Of a stretch of 64,000 nt of DNA, positions 8,549 through 16,794 are shown one piece after another. Under the pieces are notes generated by a model. That model saw only the letters and a list, made by a program, of their open reading frames with translations, did not search any database and was not told the DNA's origin. Position 1 is the first letter of the stretch. Each line of letters starts with the position of its first letter. Position numbers and translations under genes: made by a program. Source of the DNA: a bacterium (GTDB lineage Bacteria; Armatimonadota; Zipacnadia; Zipacnadales; UBA11051); NCBI GenBank assembly GCA_030604405.1, contig JAUVVY010000017.1, positions 30,242-94,241 on the forward strand. The letters are read 5' to 3'.

Positions 8549-9349
8549 ATGTCTAAGTGCAGCAGAATCCGAGCAAGTGGCCTGTCGTTAGTCTTCACGG
8601 CGCTGCTGGTGGCCGGCGTTACCGCATTGGCAACGGCCGGCCCGCAGACCGAGTACAAGGAATTTCGCTATCACTCCGGCCTGCCCGGCAACAATTCGGG
8701 CGTTACCGCGGACGGCAAGGTCGGAGCGGTGGGCGCAGTACAGATGTGCGTGCCGGTAGCCTACACGCCATCCAAGAACACCTACGTGATTGATGCCAAC
8801 GTTGGTATGCAGAAGAGTGGGCTGACGCTTGCTTATCGCGGCACAGAAGCCAACGGCACTCTGAACTTCGGTCTAGGCTTTGGCCGTCCGGGCCGTGGCC
8901 TGTACTTCAGCTACATGGTCACCGCCTACCAGTGGGAACCAGTGTATAACGTGCAGTGGCAGGTTCGTCCCAAGGACGACGCCGGGCCGGCGATCGCTAT
9001 CGGCGGGATTGACCTGACCAATCAGCGTGCCTCCTCAAGTAAGAGGCCGTTCGTCGGCGACGCGCGCAGCTACTACGTAGTCGCCACCGAGCAGTTCGGG
9101 AGCGAGGAGCACCCGATTTACGCAACGCTTGGCCTCGGCACTGGCCGCTTCAAGGGCGCGTTCGGCGGGCTTTGCTACCGGCTCGACGAAAAGCTGGCGC
9201 TGTCGGCCGAATACGACAGCCTGGGTGTCAACGGCTGCGTCACCTACGGGCTCAAGGAGCCGACAAGTGACAGCAACCTGGTGCTGTTTTTCGGCATCGC
9301 CGACCTCGACAAGCTGTCCTACGGACTGACCTATACCAAGAACAATTAG
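8549..9349 (+). CDS. Secreted protein, probably a small outer-membrane beta-barrel
   Basis: The 266-aa product has a Sec signal peptide (basic start, hydrophobic core to about residue 30, ATAGP cleavage region). The mature part is rich in Gly, Tyr and alternating strands, with a C-terminal half of repeated barrel-like strands (YATLGLGTGRF, AFGGLCYRL, LALSAEYD, CVTYGL, LSYGLTY). AGGAGGG lies 10 nt before ATG 8549. This suggests a diderm envelope. Function unknown. Confidence 0.7.
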   Translation: MSKCSRIRASGLSLVFTALLVAGVTALATAGPQTEYKEFRYHSGLPGNNSGVTADGKVGAVGAVQMCVPVAYTPSKNTYVIDANVGMQKSGLTLAYRGTEANGTLNFGLGFGRPGRGLYFSYMVTAYQWEPVYNVQWQVRPKDDAGPAIAIGGIDLTNQRASSSKRPFVGDARSYYVVATEQFGSEEHPIYATLGLGTGRFKGAFGGLCYRLDEKLALSAEYDSLGVNGCVTYGLKEPTSDSNLVLFFGIADLDKLSYGLTYTKNN

Positions 9350-9371
9350 CAGCAGGGACTCAACGAGTCAA

Positions 9372-9450
9372 TCAAGACCTGAGGTCCAAAAGCATCCGGC
9401 CGCCATATCAAGCTGCCCGTTTGTGGCTGGGCGATAGTCAGGTCTTTGTT
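9372..9450 (+). terminator. Possible terminator structure after the secreted-protein gene
   Basis: AGACCTGA near 9374 pairs with TCAGGTCT near 9438, followed by TTGTTGTTT. A smaller GCCC/GGGC hairpin sits inside the loop. The long loop makes this only a candidate. Confidence 0.35.
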
Positions 9451-9649
9451 GTTTGAGTGTGATGCGTGTAACCAAGTGGCCCGCACCCGCTACGGCTCTC
9501 TCTTCGGTCTGTGCACCAATCAACTACTAGGCATACTGAATGAGTGATCATGGGCGTCCATGGAGCCTGAGGGCATCGTTCAACAGCCAGTATTCGAACG
9601 CCCATTCCCCTGCTTATGCACAAATGCAACCCTTCGGCTGCGTCACCTG

Positions 9650-9678
9650 TTGAAATTTGTTAGGGTATAATGTATAAT
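9650..9678 (+). promoter_or_regulatory. Strong promoter for the HTH-HEPN operon
   Basis: TTGAAA at 9650-9655 and TATAAT at 9673-9678 are 17 bp apart, giving a close-to-consensus sigma-70 promoter. The leader to the first start codon is about 140 nt and contains a small GGACT/AGTCC hairpin. The rest of 9350-9825 shows no gene. Confidence 0.75.
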
Positions 9679-9825
9679 AGTTAGTCGAAGTTCTGCAATA
9701 GGACGAAGGTCTTACGCGTCTCGCTAGATGCTTGCACGGGACTCGGCAGTCCAGGGTCGAATCGTGTTCTTGAGCATTTCCATTAGGTATCAGCAACAGA
9801 GCTGAAGGTTCAGGAGGCGGATAAC

Positions 9826-10170
9826 TTGGGAGACAATAGGCTATCGCAGGAGACGATTGCACTACTGCGTGTTGCTAACTACACGACAATATGTAAGCTC
9901 CTGAAACAGGAGTTGCGCGACGAAAAGACTCTTCGCGTCTATACTGCTACCGATGGTAAGCACACACAGACTGACATTGCGGCGGCTGCGGAGGTAAGCC
10001 AGCCTAGAGTGTCGCGGCTCTGGAACCGTTGGCTGCATCTGGGACTACTAGTCAAGAGCAAGGATGGGGAAGTTCGTTCCTTGTTTGATCCGGAAGTATA
10101 TGGGATAACTCAATCCACAGTCGCCAAGAAAAAGCCAAAAGGGAAAGCAAATGCCGAAAACCGAGAGTAG
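9826..10170 (+). CDS. Small winged-helix DNA-binding protein
   Basis: A 114-aa protein with a helix-turn-helix in HTQTDIAAAAEVSQPRVSRLWNRW (about residues 46-68) followed by a wing, and a basic C-terminal tail. TTG 9826 is preceded by AGGAGG at the right distance. It is the first gene of a tight four-gene operon and overlaps the next by 20 bases. It may regulate the operon or be part of its sensing apparatus; no specific family is assigned. Confidence 0.75.
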   Translation: MGDNRLSQETIALLRVANYTTICKLLKQELRDEKTLRVYTATDGKHTQTDIAAAAEVSQPRVSRLWNRWLHLGLLVKSKDGEVRSLFDPEVYGITQSTVAKKKPKGKANAENRE

Positions 10171-10390
10171 CGATAAAGACATGATTGAGCGACTGGACAT
10201 CATCATCGGTCTCCTATGCGAAATTGCCACCAGCCAGCCGTCCGAGGCTAGGGGATCGATAACGGAGCGGATCGGTCTACTTCTTGAACTCGGATTGTCG
10301 CCAAGCGATGTCGGCAAGGTACTGGGCAAGGAGACCGGTTACGTGACCGGCGTGAGGTCAAGACTAAAAAAACAGGGAAAACTGTCCTAA
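10151..10390 (+). CDS. Small helical protein with sigma-4-like HTH (paralog 1)
   Basis: A 79-aa protein with an N-terminal amphipathic helix (IERLDIIIGLLCEIA) likely to dimerise, then a helix-turn-helix (LGLSPSDVGKVLGKETGYVTGV). It is a diverged paralog of the next gene, which has the same helix plus HTH order. It overlaps both neighbours closely. Confidence 0.75.
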   Translation: MPKTESSDKDMIERLDIIIGLLCEIATSQPSEARGSITERIGLLLELGLSPSDVGKVLGKETGYVTGVRSRLKKQGKLS

Positions 10391-10409
10391 CGTGAAGGAG
10401 CAAGTCAAT

Positions 10410-10706
10410 TTGGACAATGGTAAAGGTATTGAGGAGATCGTCACCAAGCTCGACAGCGTCATCCGGTTATTGGCGCTCGACATCATCATGCGTATGGACG
10501 CCGAGAGCTGCACGAAAACTGATCAAATCGCGCGACTCGGAGCGGCGGGCATTGATCGCAATACAATAGCCGACATTGTTGGCACAACGCCAGAGACGGT
10601 GAGCGTTACATTGAGCCAACTCAAATCAGAGCGCAGTAAGGCCTCGCGGCGAAAGCAGAACAGGAAAGCTGAGGATGGCGACACAAATCAACAAGGAAGT
10701 CTTTAG
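10410..10706 (+). CDS. Small helical protein with sigma-4-like HTH (paralog 2)
   Basis: A 98-aa protein with a dimerisation-type helix (IVTKLDSVIRLLALDI), then an HTH (AGIDRNTIADIVGTTPETVS), then a basic tail. TTG 10410 is preferred because AAGGAG lies 9 nt upstream; GTG 10392 is in frame. It overlaps the HEPN gene by 32 bases, which implies coupled translation. Confidence 0.72.
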   Translation: MDNGKGIEEIVTKLDSVIRLLALDIIMRMDAESCTKTDQIARLGAAGIDRNTIADIVGTTPETVSVTLSQLKSERSKASRRKQNRKAEDGDTNQQGSL

Positions 10707-11514
10707 CCAACTCCGACAGGAGCTTGGAAGAGAACGCGGCAACCCCGTGAGCCGACAGGCCGTCTATCAGCGCATCGCGCGCCTTCGCGAGGACGACGGC
10801 ACGTTGAGCAAGGAACAAGCGGCGTATGTGTTGGCGTATGACAATGGCATCAATCTGGCCGACTATCTTTCGGCGGAAGAGTGTGCAGATATTCGGGACA
10901 TTGTAAGCAAGAGGGCCTCTCCACCGGCCCGAGCGTCACAGAAGCCGGCTGACAGAAATCGTAAGGGCCACGGCAACTCTGGAGGCGTGACCATTCATTT
11001 GCCGAAACTGAAAGTACACGATCCATTTCTACCGAAACGGCTGGCCGAAGAGTGCAAACGCATGACCGAGTTTTATCCATACATATACCTCTTTGAGAAT
11101 TCCTTGCGTGTGTTTGTCCAGAAGGTAATGGAAGGGAAGTTCGGCTCCGACTGGTGGTCATCAGATCACGTTCCGGTAGCCGTGAATCGTAAAGTCAATA
11201 GACGTAGAGAAAGCCACGCCGCTAACGTTTGGCACAGTTCCTCGAATGCACACGAGATCTACTATACTGACATTAAAGACCTGAAGAAGATTATGCAAAC
11301 TAACCGTGGGCTCTTTCAACCGTTCTTCAAGAAGCTCCCTGACAAGCTAGAATGGCTCACGACTAAAATGGGCCACATTGAACTACATCGCAATATACTT
11401 GCCCACAGCAATCCCCTTGATAGAGGCAACTGCACAGAACTGAAGCATTACTTCGAGCAATGGCAAAGGCAACTCAAGAAGATTGCTGCGGAAATTGATG
11501 CTGGCGGCTCTTGA
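10675..11514 (+). CDS. Swt1-type HEPN domain protein
   Basis: A 279-aa protein. Residues 1-80 are helical and basic; a linker follows to about 105; the C-terminal half resembles the Swt1 HEPN domain. Supporting motifs are FYPYIYLFENSLRVFV, IYYTDIKDLKKIM and a terminal helix with RNILAH (Arg239 to His244), the R-x4-H motif of HEPN ribonucleases. Such domains occur in RNA-targeting toxins and defence proteins. The operon with three small DNA-binding proteins fits a regulated toxin or defence module; that role is inference. Confidence 0.75.
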   Translation: MATQINKEVFSQLRQELGRERGNPVSRQAVYQRIARLREDDGTLSKEQAAYVLAYDNGINLADYLSAEECADIRDIVSKRASPPARASQKPADRNRKGHGNSGGVTIHLPKLKVHDPFLPKRLAEECKRMTEFYPYIYLFENSLRVFVQKVMEGKFGSDWWSSDHVPVAVNRKVNRRRESHAANVWHSSSNAHEIYYTDIKDLKKIMQTNRGLFQPFFKKLPDKLEWLTTKMGHIELHRNILAHSNPLDRGNCTELKHYFEQWQRQLKKIAAEIDAGGS

Positions 11515-11585
11515 ATCTGAGGGAAGGCATATAATCTAGTCCAAGGGCTGCGTAACAGGCTCGTAGGTCTAGGAGCCGAATAGTT

Positions 11586-14231
11586 ATGAGCGAATTTGCC
11601 GGATGCAGTGAAAAAGATTTTGGCGAATGGATGAGCCATCTTTACGACAGCGAGCGGATCGTGTACCGCGGCCAGGCGCTGCGGGCCGTAGCAATGCCCC
11701 TGGGCGGCATCGGCGCCGGCCAGATCGCCATCTGCGGCGACGGCAGCTTGCGGCAGTGGGAGATCTTCAATGACGCCAACCACCAGGCCCAGATCCCCCA
11801 TAGCTTCTTCGCAATACGCGCCCAGAGCGGCGAGGAAACGACGGCTGCGGTGCTGCAGACTGATATGCTCTACCACGACGACTTCGAACCGGTGCCGTCT
11901 GTCAGCGACTGGATAGTCCCGGAGGCCTGCAAAGAGCTTCTGGGCGAACTGCCGGGAGTCGCAGAGACGGAGTTTGTGGGCGAGTACCCCTTCGCCGAGG
12001 TCAAATACATTGATGAAAAGCTGCCAGTGGAGGTCAGCCTGAAGGCGTTCTCGCCGATGGTGCCGCTGGACGTGAAGAACTCGTCGCTGCCCGCGATTGT
12101 GTTCTCGTTTCACGTGAAGCATTGCGGAGACCGGGCCGTAGAAGTGGCGCTGATGGCGAGCCTGCAAAACGCAGTCGGCTACGACGGGGCTGCCGAGGTC
12201 TCGGGCGCGACATGCCACTGCTATGGGGGCAATCACAACACTGCGGTCGAGCTGGCCGGGATGACGGCGGTGAATATGGAGAACGCCTGGCTGCCGACAG
12301 ACAGCGCAGGTAACGGGAGCATGACGCTGGCGGCACTGGGGCAGGCCGGAACTGTCAAGTCATCGTGGGATGACCTGCAGGCTCTGTGGGCGGAGTTCGC
12401 GGAAAAGGGCGAGCTGACCGATAACTTCATCGAGGAGCCAAGCGCGGAGAGCAATACCTACAACGCGGCGGTGTGCCAGAGCGTGACCCTGCAGCCCGGT
12501 GAAGAGGTCGAGCTGGTGTTCGTCTATAGCTGGTATTTTCCCAACCACTACGTGAACTGGGATCAGACCGGCTTTGGTGTCAGCGATGAAAAAAGTAAGT
12601 TCTGGCTGGGCAATATGTATAACAACTGGTTTGAGGGTGCGCTGGAGGTCGCGCAGTACGTGCAGGACAACTACGCCGAGCTGGCCGGCCAGACCGAGCT
12701 GTTCCGCCGGACCTTCTACGACAGTACGCTGCCGTACTGGCTGCTCGACTGCATAAGCGCCAATGCCGCCGAGTTGCGCTCGCCGACTGTGCTGTTCAAC
12801 GAGGATGAGAACCTGCACGGCTTTGAGGGCTGCTGCGGAGCCAGCACCGGTCACTGTCCCGCACACGGCTGCTGCCCGCTGAACTGCACCCATGTGTGGA
12901 ACTACGAGATGACGCTTGCGAAGCTGTATCCCTCGCTGGAGCGCACCATGCGGCACACCGATCTGCTGGCCCAGCAACGCGAAGACGGCGGGATCATCTT
13001 CCGCACCGTGCTGCCGCTTTATCTGCCGCGCTGGCCGGAGAAGGACCCAGACAGGCCGACCGTGGCCTGTGACGGGCACTGGGGGACGATCCTGAAGACC
13101 TACCGCGAGTACCGGCAGTGTGGGGATGAAGAGTTCCTGGCGGAGCTATGGCCGAGTGTCAAGCGGGCCTTTGAATACGGCTTTGGCACCTGGGACGAGA
13201 ACGGCGACGGGATGCTGGAAGGGCGGCAGTGGAATACATACGACCTGAACTACTGGGGTAAGACCACCTATACGACCGGATTGTACCTGGCGGCCTTGCG
13301 GGCCGGAGAGAAAATGGCCGAGGTGATGGATGATGCGGAGCTGGCCGCAGACTGCCGGCAGCGCTATGAGAAGGGCTACCAGGTGGTGGATGAGGAGCTA
13401 TTTGACGGGGAGTATTACGTCCAGGATGTGGACGAAGAAGCGCATCCTGAAATGCAATATGGCAGGGGGTGCCTGACGGACCAGCTCTTCGGGCAGTGGT
13501 GGGCGCATGCACTGGATTTGGGCCATATACTGCCCCGGGAGCATGTGGAAGAGGCACTGATGTCAGTTTACAAGTACAATTTCCGTCGCGACTTTGTCGG
13601 GTTCGAGCAGCAGCCGCGCATCTTCGCCTCGCCGGAGGATAAGGGCCTGCTAATCTGCACCTGGCCGCACGGCGGCCGTCAGGAAAAGCCGATGCTATAC
13701 TGTGACGAGGTGTGGAGCTCCCTGGCCTATCAGGTCGCCGGCGGGATGATCTATGAGGGCATAATCGAGCCGGCGCTGGTGCTGGTGAAGGCCGCACGTG
13801 AGGTCTACGACGGCAGCCGGCGCAGCCCGTGGAATGAGGTGGAATGTGGCGACCACTACGTGCGGCCGATGAGCAGTTGGCTGCTGCTGGAAGCCGCGCA
13901 GGGCTATCGCTATGACGCAGCAGAGGAGAGCCTGGGCTTCGGCCCGAAGATGACGCCGGAGGACTTCCGCTCATTCTTCATCGCCGCCGCCGGCTGGGGC
14001 AGCTTCAGCCAAAGCGTCAGCGACGGGCAGCAGCAGGTGACGCTTACTCTCAGATGGGGAGAACTCTCGCTGGCGCGGCTGGAGTTGGAGATAGCACAAG
14101 GGGTGCGGGCTGAGAACATCGAGGTCTCAGTACCGGCTACTACAGAGCAAATAGATGACCGGCTGGTGGTGAGGTTTGCAGAGGTGGTGAAGCTGAAAGC
14201 TGGTGACGTAATCAAGGTAAGAATCGGATAG
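11586..14231 (+). CDS. GH116 family beta-glucosidase (GBA2/DUF608-like)
   Basis: An 881-aa enzyme related to non-lysosomal glucosylceramidase. The N-terminal beta-sandwich domain carries PLGGIGAGQIAICGDG; the C-terminal (alpha/alpha)6 domain carries HVWNYEM, whose Glu441 is the likely nucleophile, and NTYDLNYWG, whose Asp553 is the likely acid/base. No signal peptide is seen, so it is probably cytoplasmic. A Cys-rich loop lies at about residues 415-430. AGGAGCC lies upstream of ATG 11586. Likely substrate is a beta-glucoside or related plant or microbial glycoside. Confidence 0.88.
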   Translation: MSEFAGCSEKDFGEWMSHLYDSERIVYRGQALRAVAMPLGGIGAGQIAICGDGSLRQWEIFNDANHQAQIPHSFFAIRAQSGEETTAAVLQTDMLYHDDFEPVPSVSDWIVPEACKELLGELPGVAETEFVGEYPFAEVKYIDEKLPVEVSLKAFSPMVPLDVKNSSLPAIVFSFHVKHCGDRAVEVALMASLQNAVGYDGAAEVSGATCHCYGGNHNTAVELAGMTAVNMENAWLPTDSAGNGSMTLAALGQAGTVKSSWDDLQALWAEFAEKGELTDNFIEEPSAESNTYNAAVCQSVTLQPGEEVELVFVYSWYFPNHYVNWDQTGFGVSDEKSKFWLGNMYNNWFEGALEVAQYVQDNYAELAGQTELFRRTFYDSTLPYWLLDCISANAAELRSPTVLFNEDENLHGFEGCCGASTGHCPAHGCCPLNCTHVWNYEMTLAKLYPSLERTMRHTDLLAQQREDGGIIFRTVLPLYLPRWPEKDPDRPTVACDGHWGTILKTYREYRQCGDEEFLAELWPSVKRAFEYGFGTWDENGDGMLEGRQWNTYDLNYWGKTTYTTGLYLAALRAGEKMAEVMDDAELAADCRQRYEKGYQVVDEELFDGEYYVQDVDEEAHPEMQYGRGCLTDQLFGQWWAHALDLGHILPREHVEEALMSVYKYNFRRDFVGFEQQPRIFASPEDKGLLICTWPHGGRQEKPMLYCDEVWSSLAYQVAGGMIYEGIIEPALVLVKAAREVYDGSRRSPWNEVECGDHYVRPMSSWLLLEAAQGYRYDAAEESLGFGPKMTPEDFRSFFIAAAGWGSFSQSVSDGQQQVTLTLRWGELSLARLELEIAQGVRAENIEVSVPATTEQIDDRLVVRFAEVVKLKAGDVIKVRIG

Positions 14232-14778
14232 AGGGACGTTGCAGCAGACCCCTATGGAAAGCAAGCGTAACAGACTCGGGCTGGGACTGTAGTTATGCAA
14301 ATGCTGTTGACGGCTGGGCCGGATTCTCGGCGGAAGCTGCGCTTCCGCCTCGTATGCGGCCCCTCCAAAAGGCAACGGCTCGACTTCTTAGCGCGTGAGT
14401 CGGGCTTTCCAGCCCGACGCCGCTGTCGTTGAGTCGTCCGGAGGGGCCGCGTCGAGCAGCGCCCTGTCGTATCGGGCGCTGGGAGGCCGGCCCACGCAGA
14501 ATGCTACCAGGGCAATGTCTCCACACCCAGACAGCCAACGACAACGGCTGGGCCAGGCTTGCAAGCTTCGCAATGCAAAGCTTGCTGCGACAGGCCCCTC
14601 CATTACGACTAACGGCTGTCAGGCTGGAAAGCCTGACCCACGCGATTACTATTAAGAAGCCCGAGCTACGCGACAGTATTTGGGAAGCCCGAGCTACGCG
14701 ACGGTATTCGGGAAGCTCGAGCTACGCGGCAGTATTTGGGAAGCCCGAGCTACGCGACGGTATTCGGGAAGCCCGAGC
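14232..14778. repeat. Repeat block: R5, R6 and a 28-bp R1 tandem array
   Basis: No gene is seen. An R5 unit (14286-14374) has a GGCGGAAGC/GCTTCCGCC hairpin between conserved ends. An R6 unit (14444-14614) resembles 37732-37904. R1 hairpin GTCAGGC-TGGAAA-GCCTGAC is at 14618-14637. Four head-to-tail 28-bp units (14663-14774) then repeat GAGCTACGCG plus GGGAAGC, with alternating AGTATTT and GGTATTC versions. Confidence 0.7.
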
Positions 14779-14838
14779 CACGCGACAGAAGAAGGAATGC
14801 TCTACTGCAGCTAGCTATTGACGTACGCAGTCCGAACG
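14779..14838. repeat. 60-bp direct repeat, copy 1, beside the methyltransferase gene
   Basis: It matches 15752-15811 at 53 of 60 positions in the same orientation. Both copies start at the CACGCGACAGAAGAAG end of an R1 unit and end at CAGTCCGAACG. The pair encloses a 657-bp methyltransferase gene. Confidence 0.8.
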
Positions 14839-14862
14839 CCAATGGCAACGGTGAGGCGGAGG

Positions 14863-15519
14863 TCAGTCGCGCTTGACGCCGCAGGCCAGCAGCACGGCGT
14901 ACTCGCGCCTGGTGCCGAGATGATCCGTCTCTACCTCGGTGGCCGACTCAATCAGCGCCACATGAAAATGGCCCTGTAACTCGTAGTGTAGCTCATCCTC
15001 GGAGTAAAAGTGCATGAGCTGGCCCGGGAGTACCTCGAAGGTGTCGGGTTCAATCTCGCGGCCATGGCCGTAGCGCTCGTCATGCACGGAAAGCACAGTG
15101 ACTATCGCCACGCCGCCGGGCCGCAGGTGTTTGCTGAGCAGACGCAGGACGCGCTGCCTCTCCCGGAACTCAAACAGGTGCAGAATGTTGGGCGCAAACA
15201 CTCCGTCAAACTTGCCCATGTCACGCGTGGGCAGCGAAGGATCGTCAACCAGGTAGCGGATGGCGAGGTCGGCGGCCACGTCTCTAGTGGCAGCCACGCG
15301 GACAGCAACCGCCATCAGATCAAAAGCGGTGACGGAGAACCCGGCGGCCGCCAGATAACGGGAACAGCGGCCGGCGCCGCAGCCGGGATGCAGTACCGAG
15401 TAGGCGCCCGCCTGGGCCAGGACCCTGGCTGCAACAGCCAGGACCTCGTCTTCGAGCTCCTCAACTGCTTGGTCGGTGCCGTCCTGCTGCTGGTCAGGTT
15501 CTTCGACGGGCACTGTCAT
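14863..15519 (-). CDS. SAM-dependent class I methyltransferase
   Basis: A 218-aa Rossmann-fold methyltransferase: motif I VLHPGCGAGRCSRYLA, the acidic end of strand 2 in VTAFDL, motif IV-like FDGVFAPNILHLF and post-motif LRPGGVAIVTV. Residues 1-25 are acidic and Gln-rich. The substrate is not evident. GAGGGATG precedes ATG 15519. It is the only gene on the minus strand between the GH116 gene and yvcK, and it lies between two 60-bp direct repeats, which suggests insertion as a unit. Confidence 0.85.
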   Translation of the reverse strand: MTVPVEEPDQQQDGTDQAVEELEDEVLAVAARVLAQAGAYSVLHPGCGAGRCSRYLAAAGFSVTAFDLMAVAVRVAATRDVAADLAIRYLVDDPSLPTRDMGKFDGVFAPNILHLFEFRERQRVLRLLSKHLRPGGVAIVTVLSVHDERYGHGREIEPDTFEVLPGQLMHFYSEDELHYELQGHFHVALIESATEVETDHLGTRREYAVLLACGVKRD

Positions 15520-16163
15520 CAGATTTCATCCCTCAAGCGAACGAATTGCTGCGGCCGTGTGGGCCGCTGCGACGGCAACGGCAGACGGCGATCGTGCTGT
15601 GGCAAGTCTTGGGCCGGATAGGGAACCCGGATTTTGCGAAAGCAAAATCCACCCTATTCGGCCCCTCCGAACGACTCAACAACAACGGCGTCGGGCTGGA
15701 AAGCCCGACCCACAGAATAGAAAAGGCATTGTCAGGCTGGAAAGCCTGACCCACGCGACAGAAGAAGCAGTGCTTTACTGTAGCTACCTATTGACATACA
15801 CAGTCCGAACGACTCAACAACAACGGCGTCGGGCTGCCCTTCGACAAGCTGCCCTTCGGCCCTTCGGCAGGCTCCCTTCGACAGGCTCAGGGCGCACGCG
15901 GCAGGGCGGACAGGGCAGGGCCTACGGGATGCCCGACCCACGCGCTAAAAGGTTGAGACGTTGCCTTTCGGCTTGCCCGCCTTCGCCAAGGCTCCCGCCG
16001 TCGCTAAAGCTATGGCGGACGAGATGGCGGGCACGCTTGTGCCACGGGAACATATTTGACATTTGCAGGCAGGCAGGTAGGAACTGCACAATCGGCGAAC
16101 TATACTCTGCAGATAAAGTTCGCCACACGGATTCTAATTTCCTGCGGGCCGGTGAAATAAATT
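15520..16163. repeat. Repeat-rich intergenic region
   Basis: No gene is seen. R1 hairpins lie at 15690-15709 (GTCGGGC/GCCCGAC) and 15731-15750 (GTCAGGC/GCCTGAC). The second 60-bp direct repeat is at 15752-15811. A much expanded R1 hairpin (about 15829-15942) carries nested CCCTTCGACAAGCT and CCCTTCGGC blocks. Another (about 15972-16045) carries CCGCCTTCGCCAAGGC and CGTCGCTAAAGCT blocks. Confidence 0.6.
15752..15811. repeat. 60-bp direct repeat, copy 2
   Basis: Partner of 14779-14838, about 88% identical, with the two starts 973 bp apart. Confidence 0.8.
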
Positions 16164-16694
16164 ATGCAAACAGTTGAACTGACAGTGGAATTGAAAATAC
16201 CTGATGTGACGGCACTGACAGCGGCAAGTGCGCTGCGGCGTCTGCTGGGGTACGAAGATGTCCTCGTGGAGCTGCGCAGAGCGGACTACTACCGTCTGAG
16301 CCTCGCAACCGACAGCGAGCAGGAGGCGCTGCAGCTAGCCGAGGACCTCGCGGAAAATACCAACCTGTTTGTGAACCCGAACAAACACCGCTACGAGGTG
16401 GCTGCCGGGGCACACAACGCCGCGGCCGCTGGCGCGGACGGCACCTGTGCGGTCAATGTGCTGGTAACTGACCCGGAAAGTGGCTCCGGTGAAGCGGTAC
16501 TGAGCGCGCTGCAGGGGCGACTCGGTTACCGGGACCAAGTCAGCGCGGTGGTGGCCGGGAAGCTGTGGACCCTGGTGCTGAAGGCCGATAGTAAAGAGCA
16601 GGCCAAGGCTATCGCCAAAGAGATCGCGGTAACTGAATCGCGCAGCGAAGGGCTGCTTGTGAATCCCCATTATCAGGAATATGAGATGTGGTGA
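16164..16694 (+). CDS. Tandem PurS-like protein
   Basis: A 176-aa protein made of two PurS-like halves (about 1-80 and 95-176). Each half runs from a strand (VELTVELKIPD; AVNVLVTDPESG), through a helix with LGYED or LGYRD, to a closing LFVNPNKHRYEV or LLVNPHYQEYEMW, the PurS-type leaNP-x-x-x-Y ending. PurS is the small subunit of formylglycinamidine synthase, usually about 80 aa and single-domain. The duplication and the absence of purQ or purL beside it make the role uncertain; a scaffold-like protein is possible. Confidence 0.65.
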   Translation: MQTVELTVELKIPDVTALTAASALRRLLGYEDVLVELRRADYYRLSLATDSEQEALQLAEDLAENTNLFVNPNKHRYEVAAGAHNAAAAGADGTCAVNVLVTDPESGSGEAVLSALQGRLGYRDQVSAVVAGKLWTLVLKADSKEQAKAIAKEIAVTESRSEGLLVNPHYQEYEMW

Positions 16695-16794
16695 GGCGGG
16701 GCTGCTGTCCTACCGGGTGAGAGCAGCGATGGGTTGACTGGCATCGAAATGTGGCAGGGGATGTAAGCGGCTTTGAAAAGGTGAAGACGTTCCC

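Noticed and set aside
9736..9790. Possible tRNA 3' half (T-arm-like GGGTCGAATC)
   Set aside because: No acceptor stem pairing, anticodon arm or CCA could be built around it.
9350..11585. HTH-HEPN operon as a fourth insertion with gene-end duplication
   Set aside because: No duplicated gene 3' end was found at either border; it may be an insertion but this signature is absent.
14663..14790. CRISPR-like array
   Set aside because: The 28-bp units are contiguous with no spacers, and no cas gene is present; it is a tandem amplification of an R1 tail.
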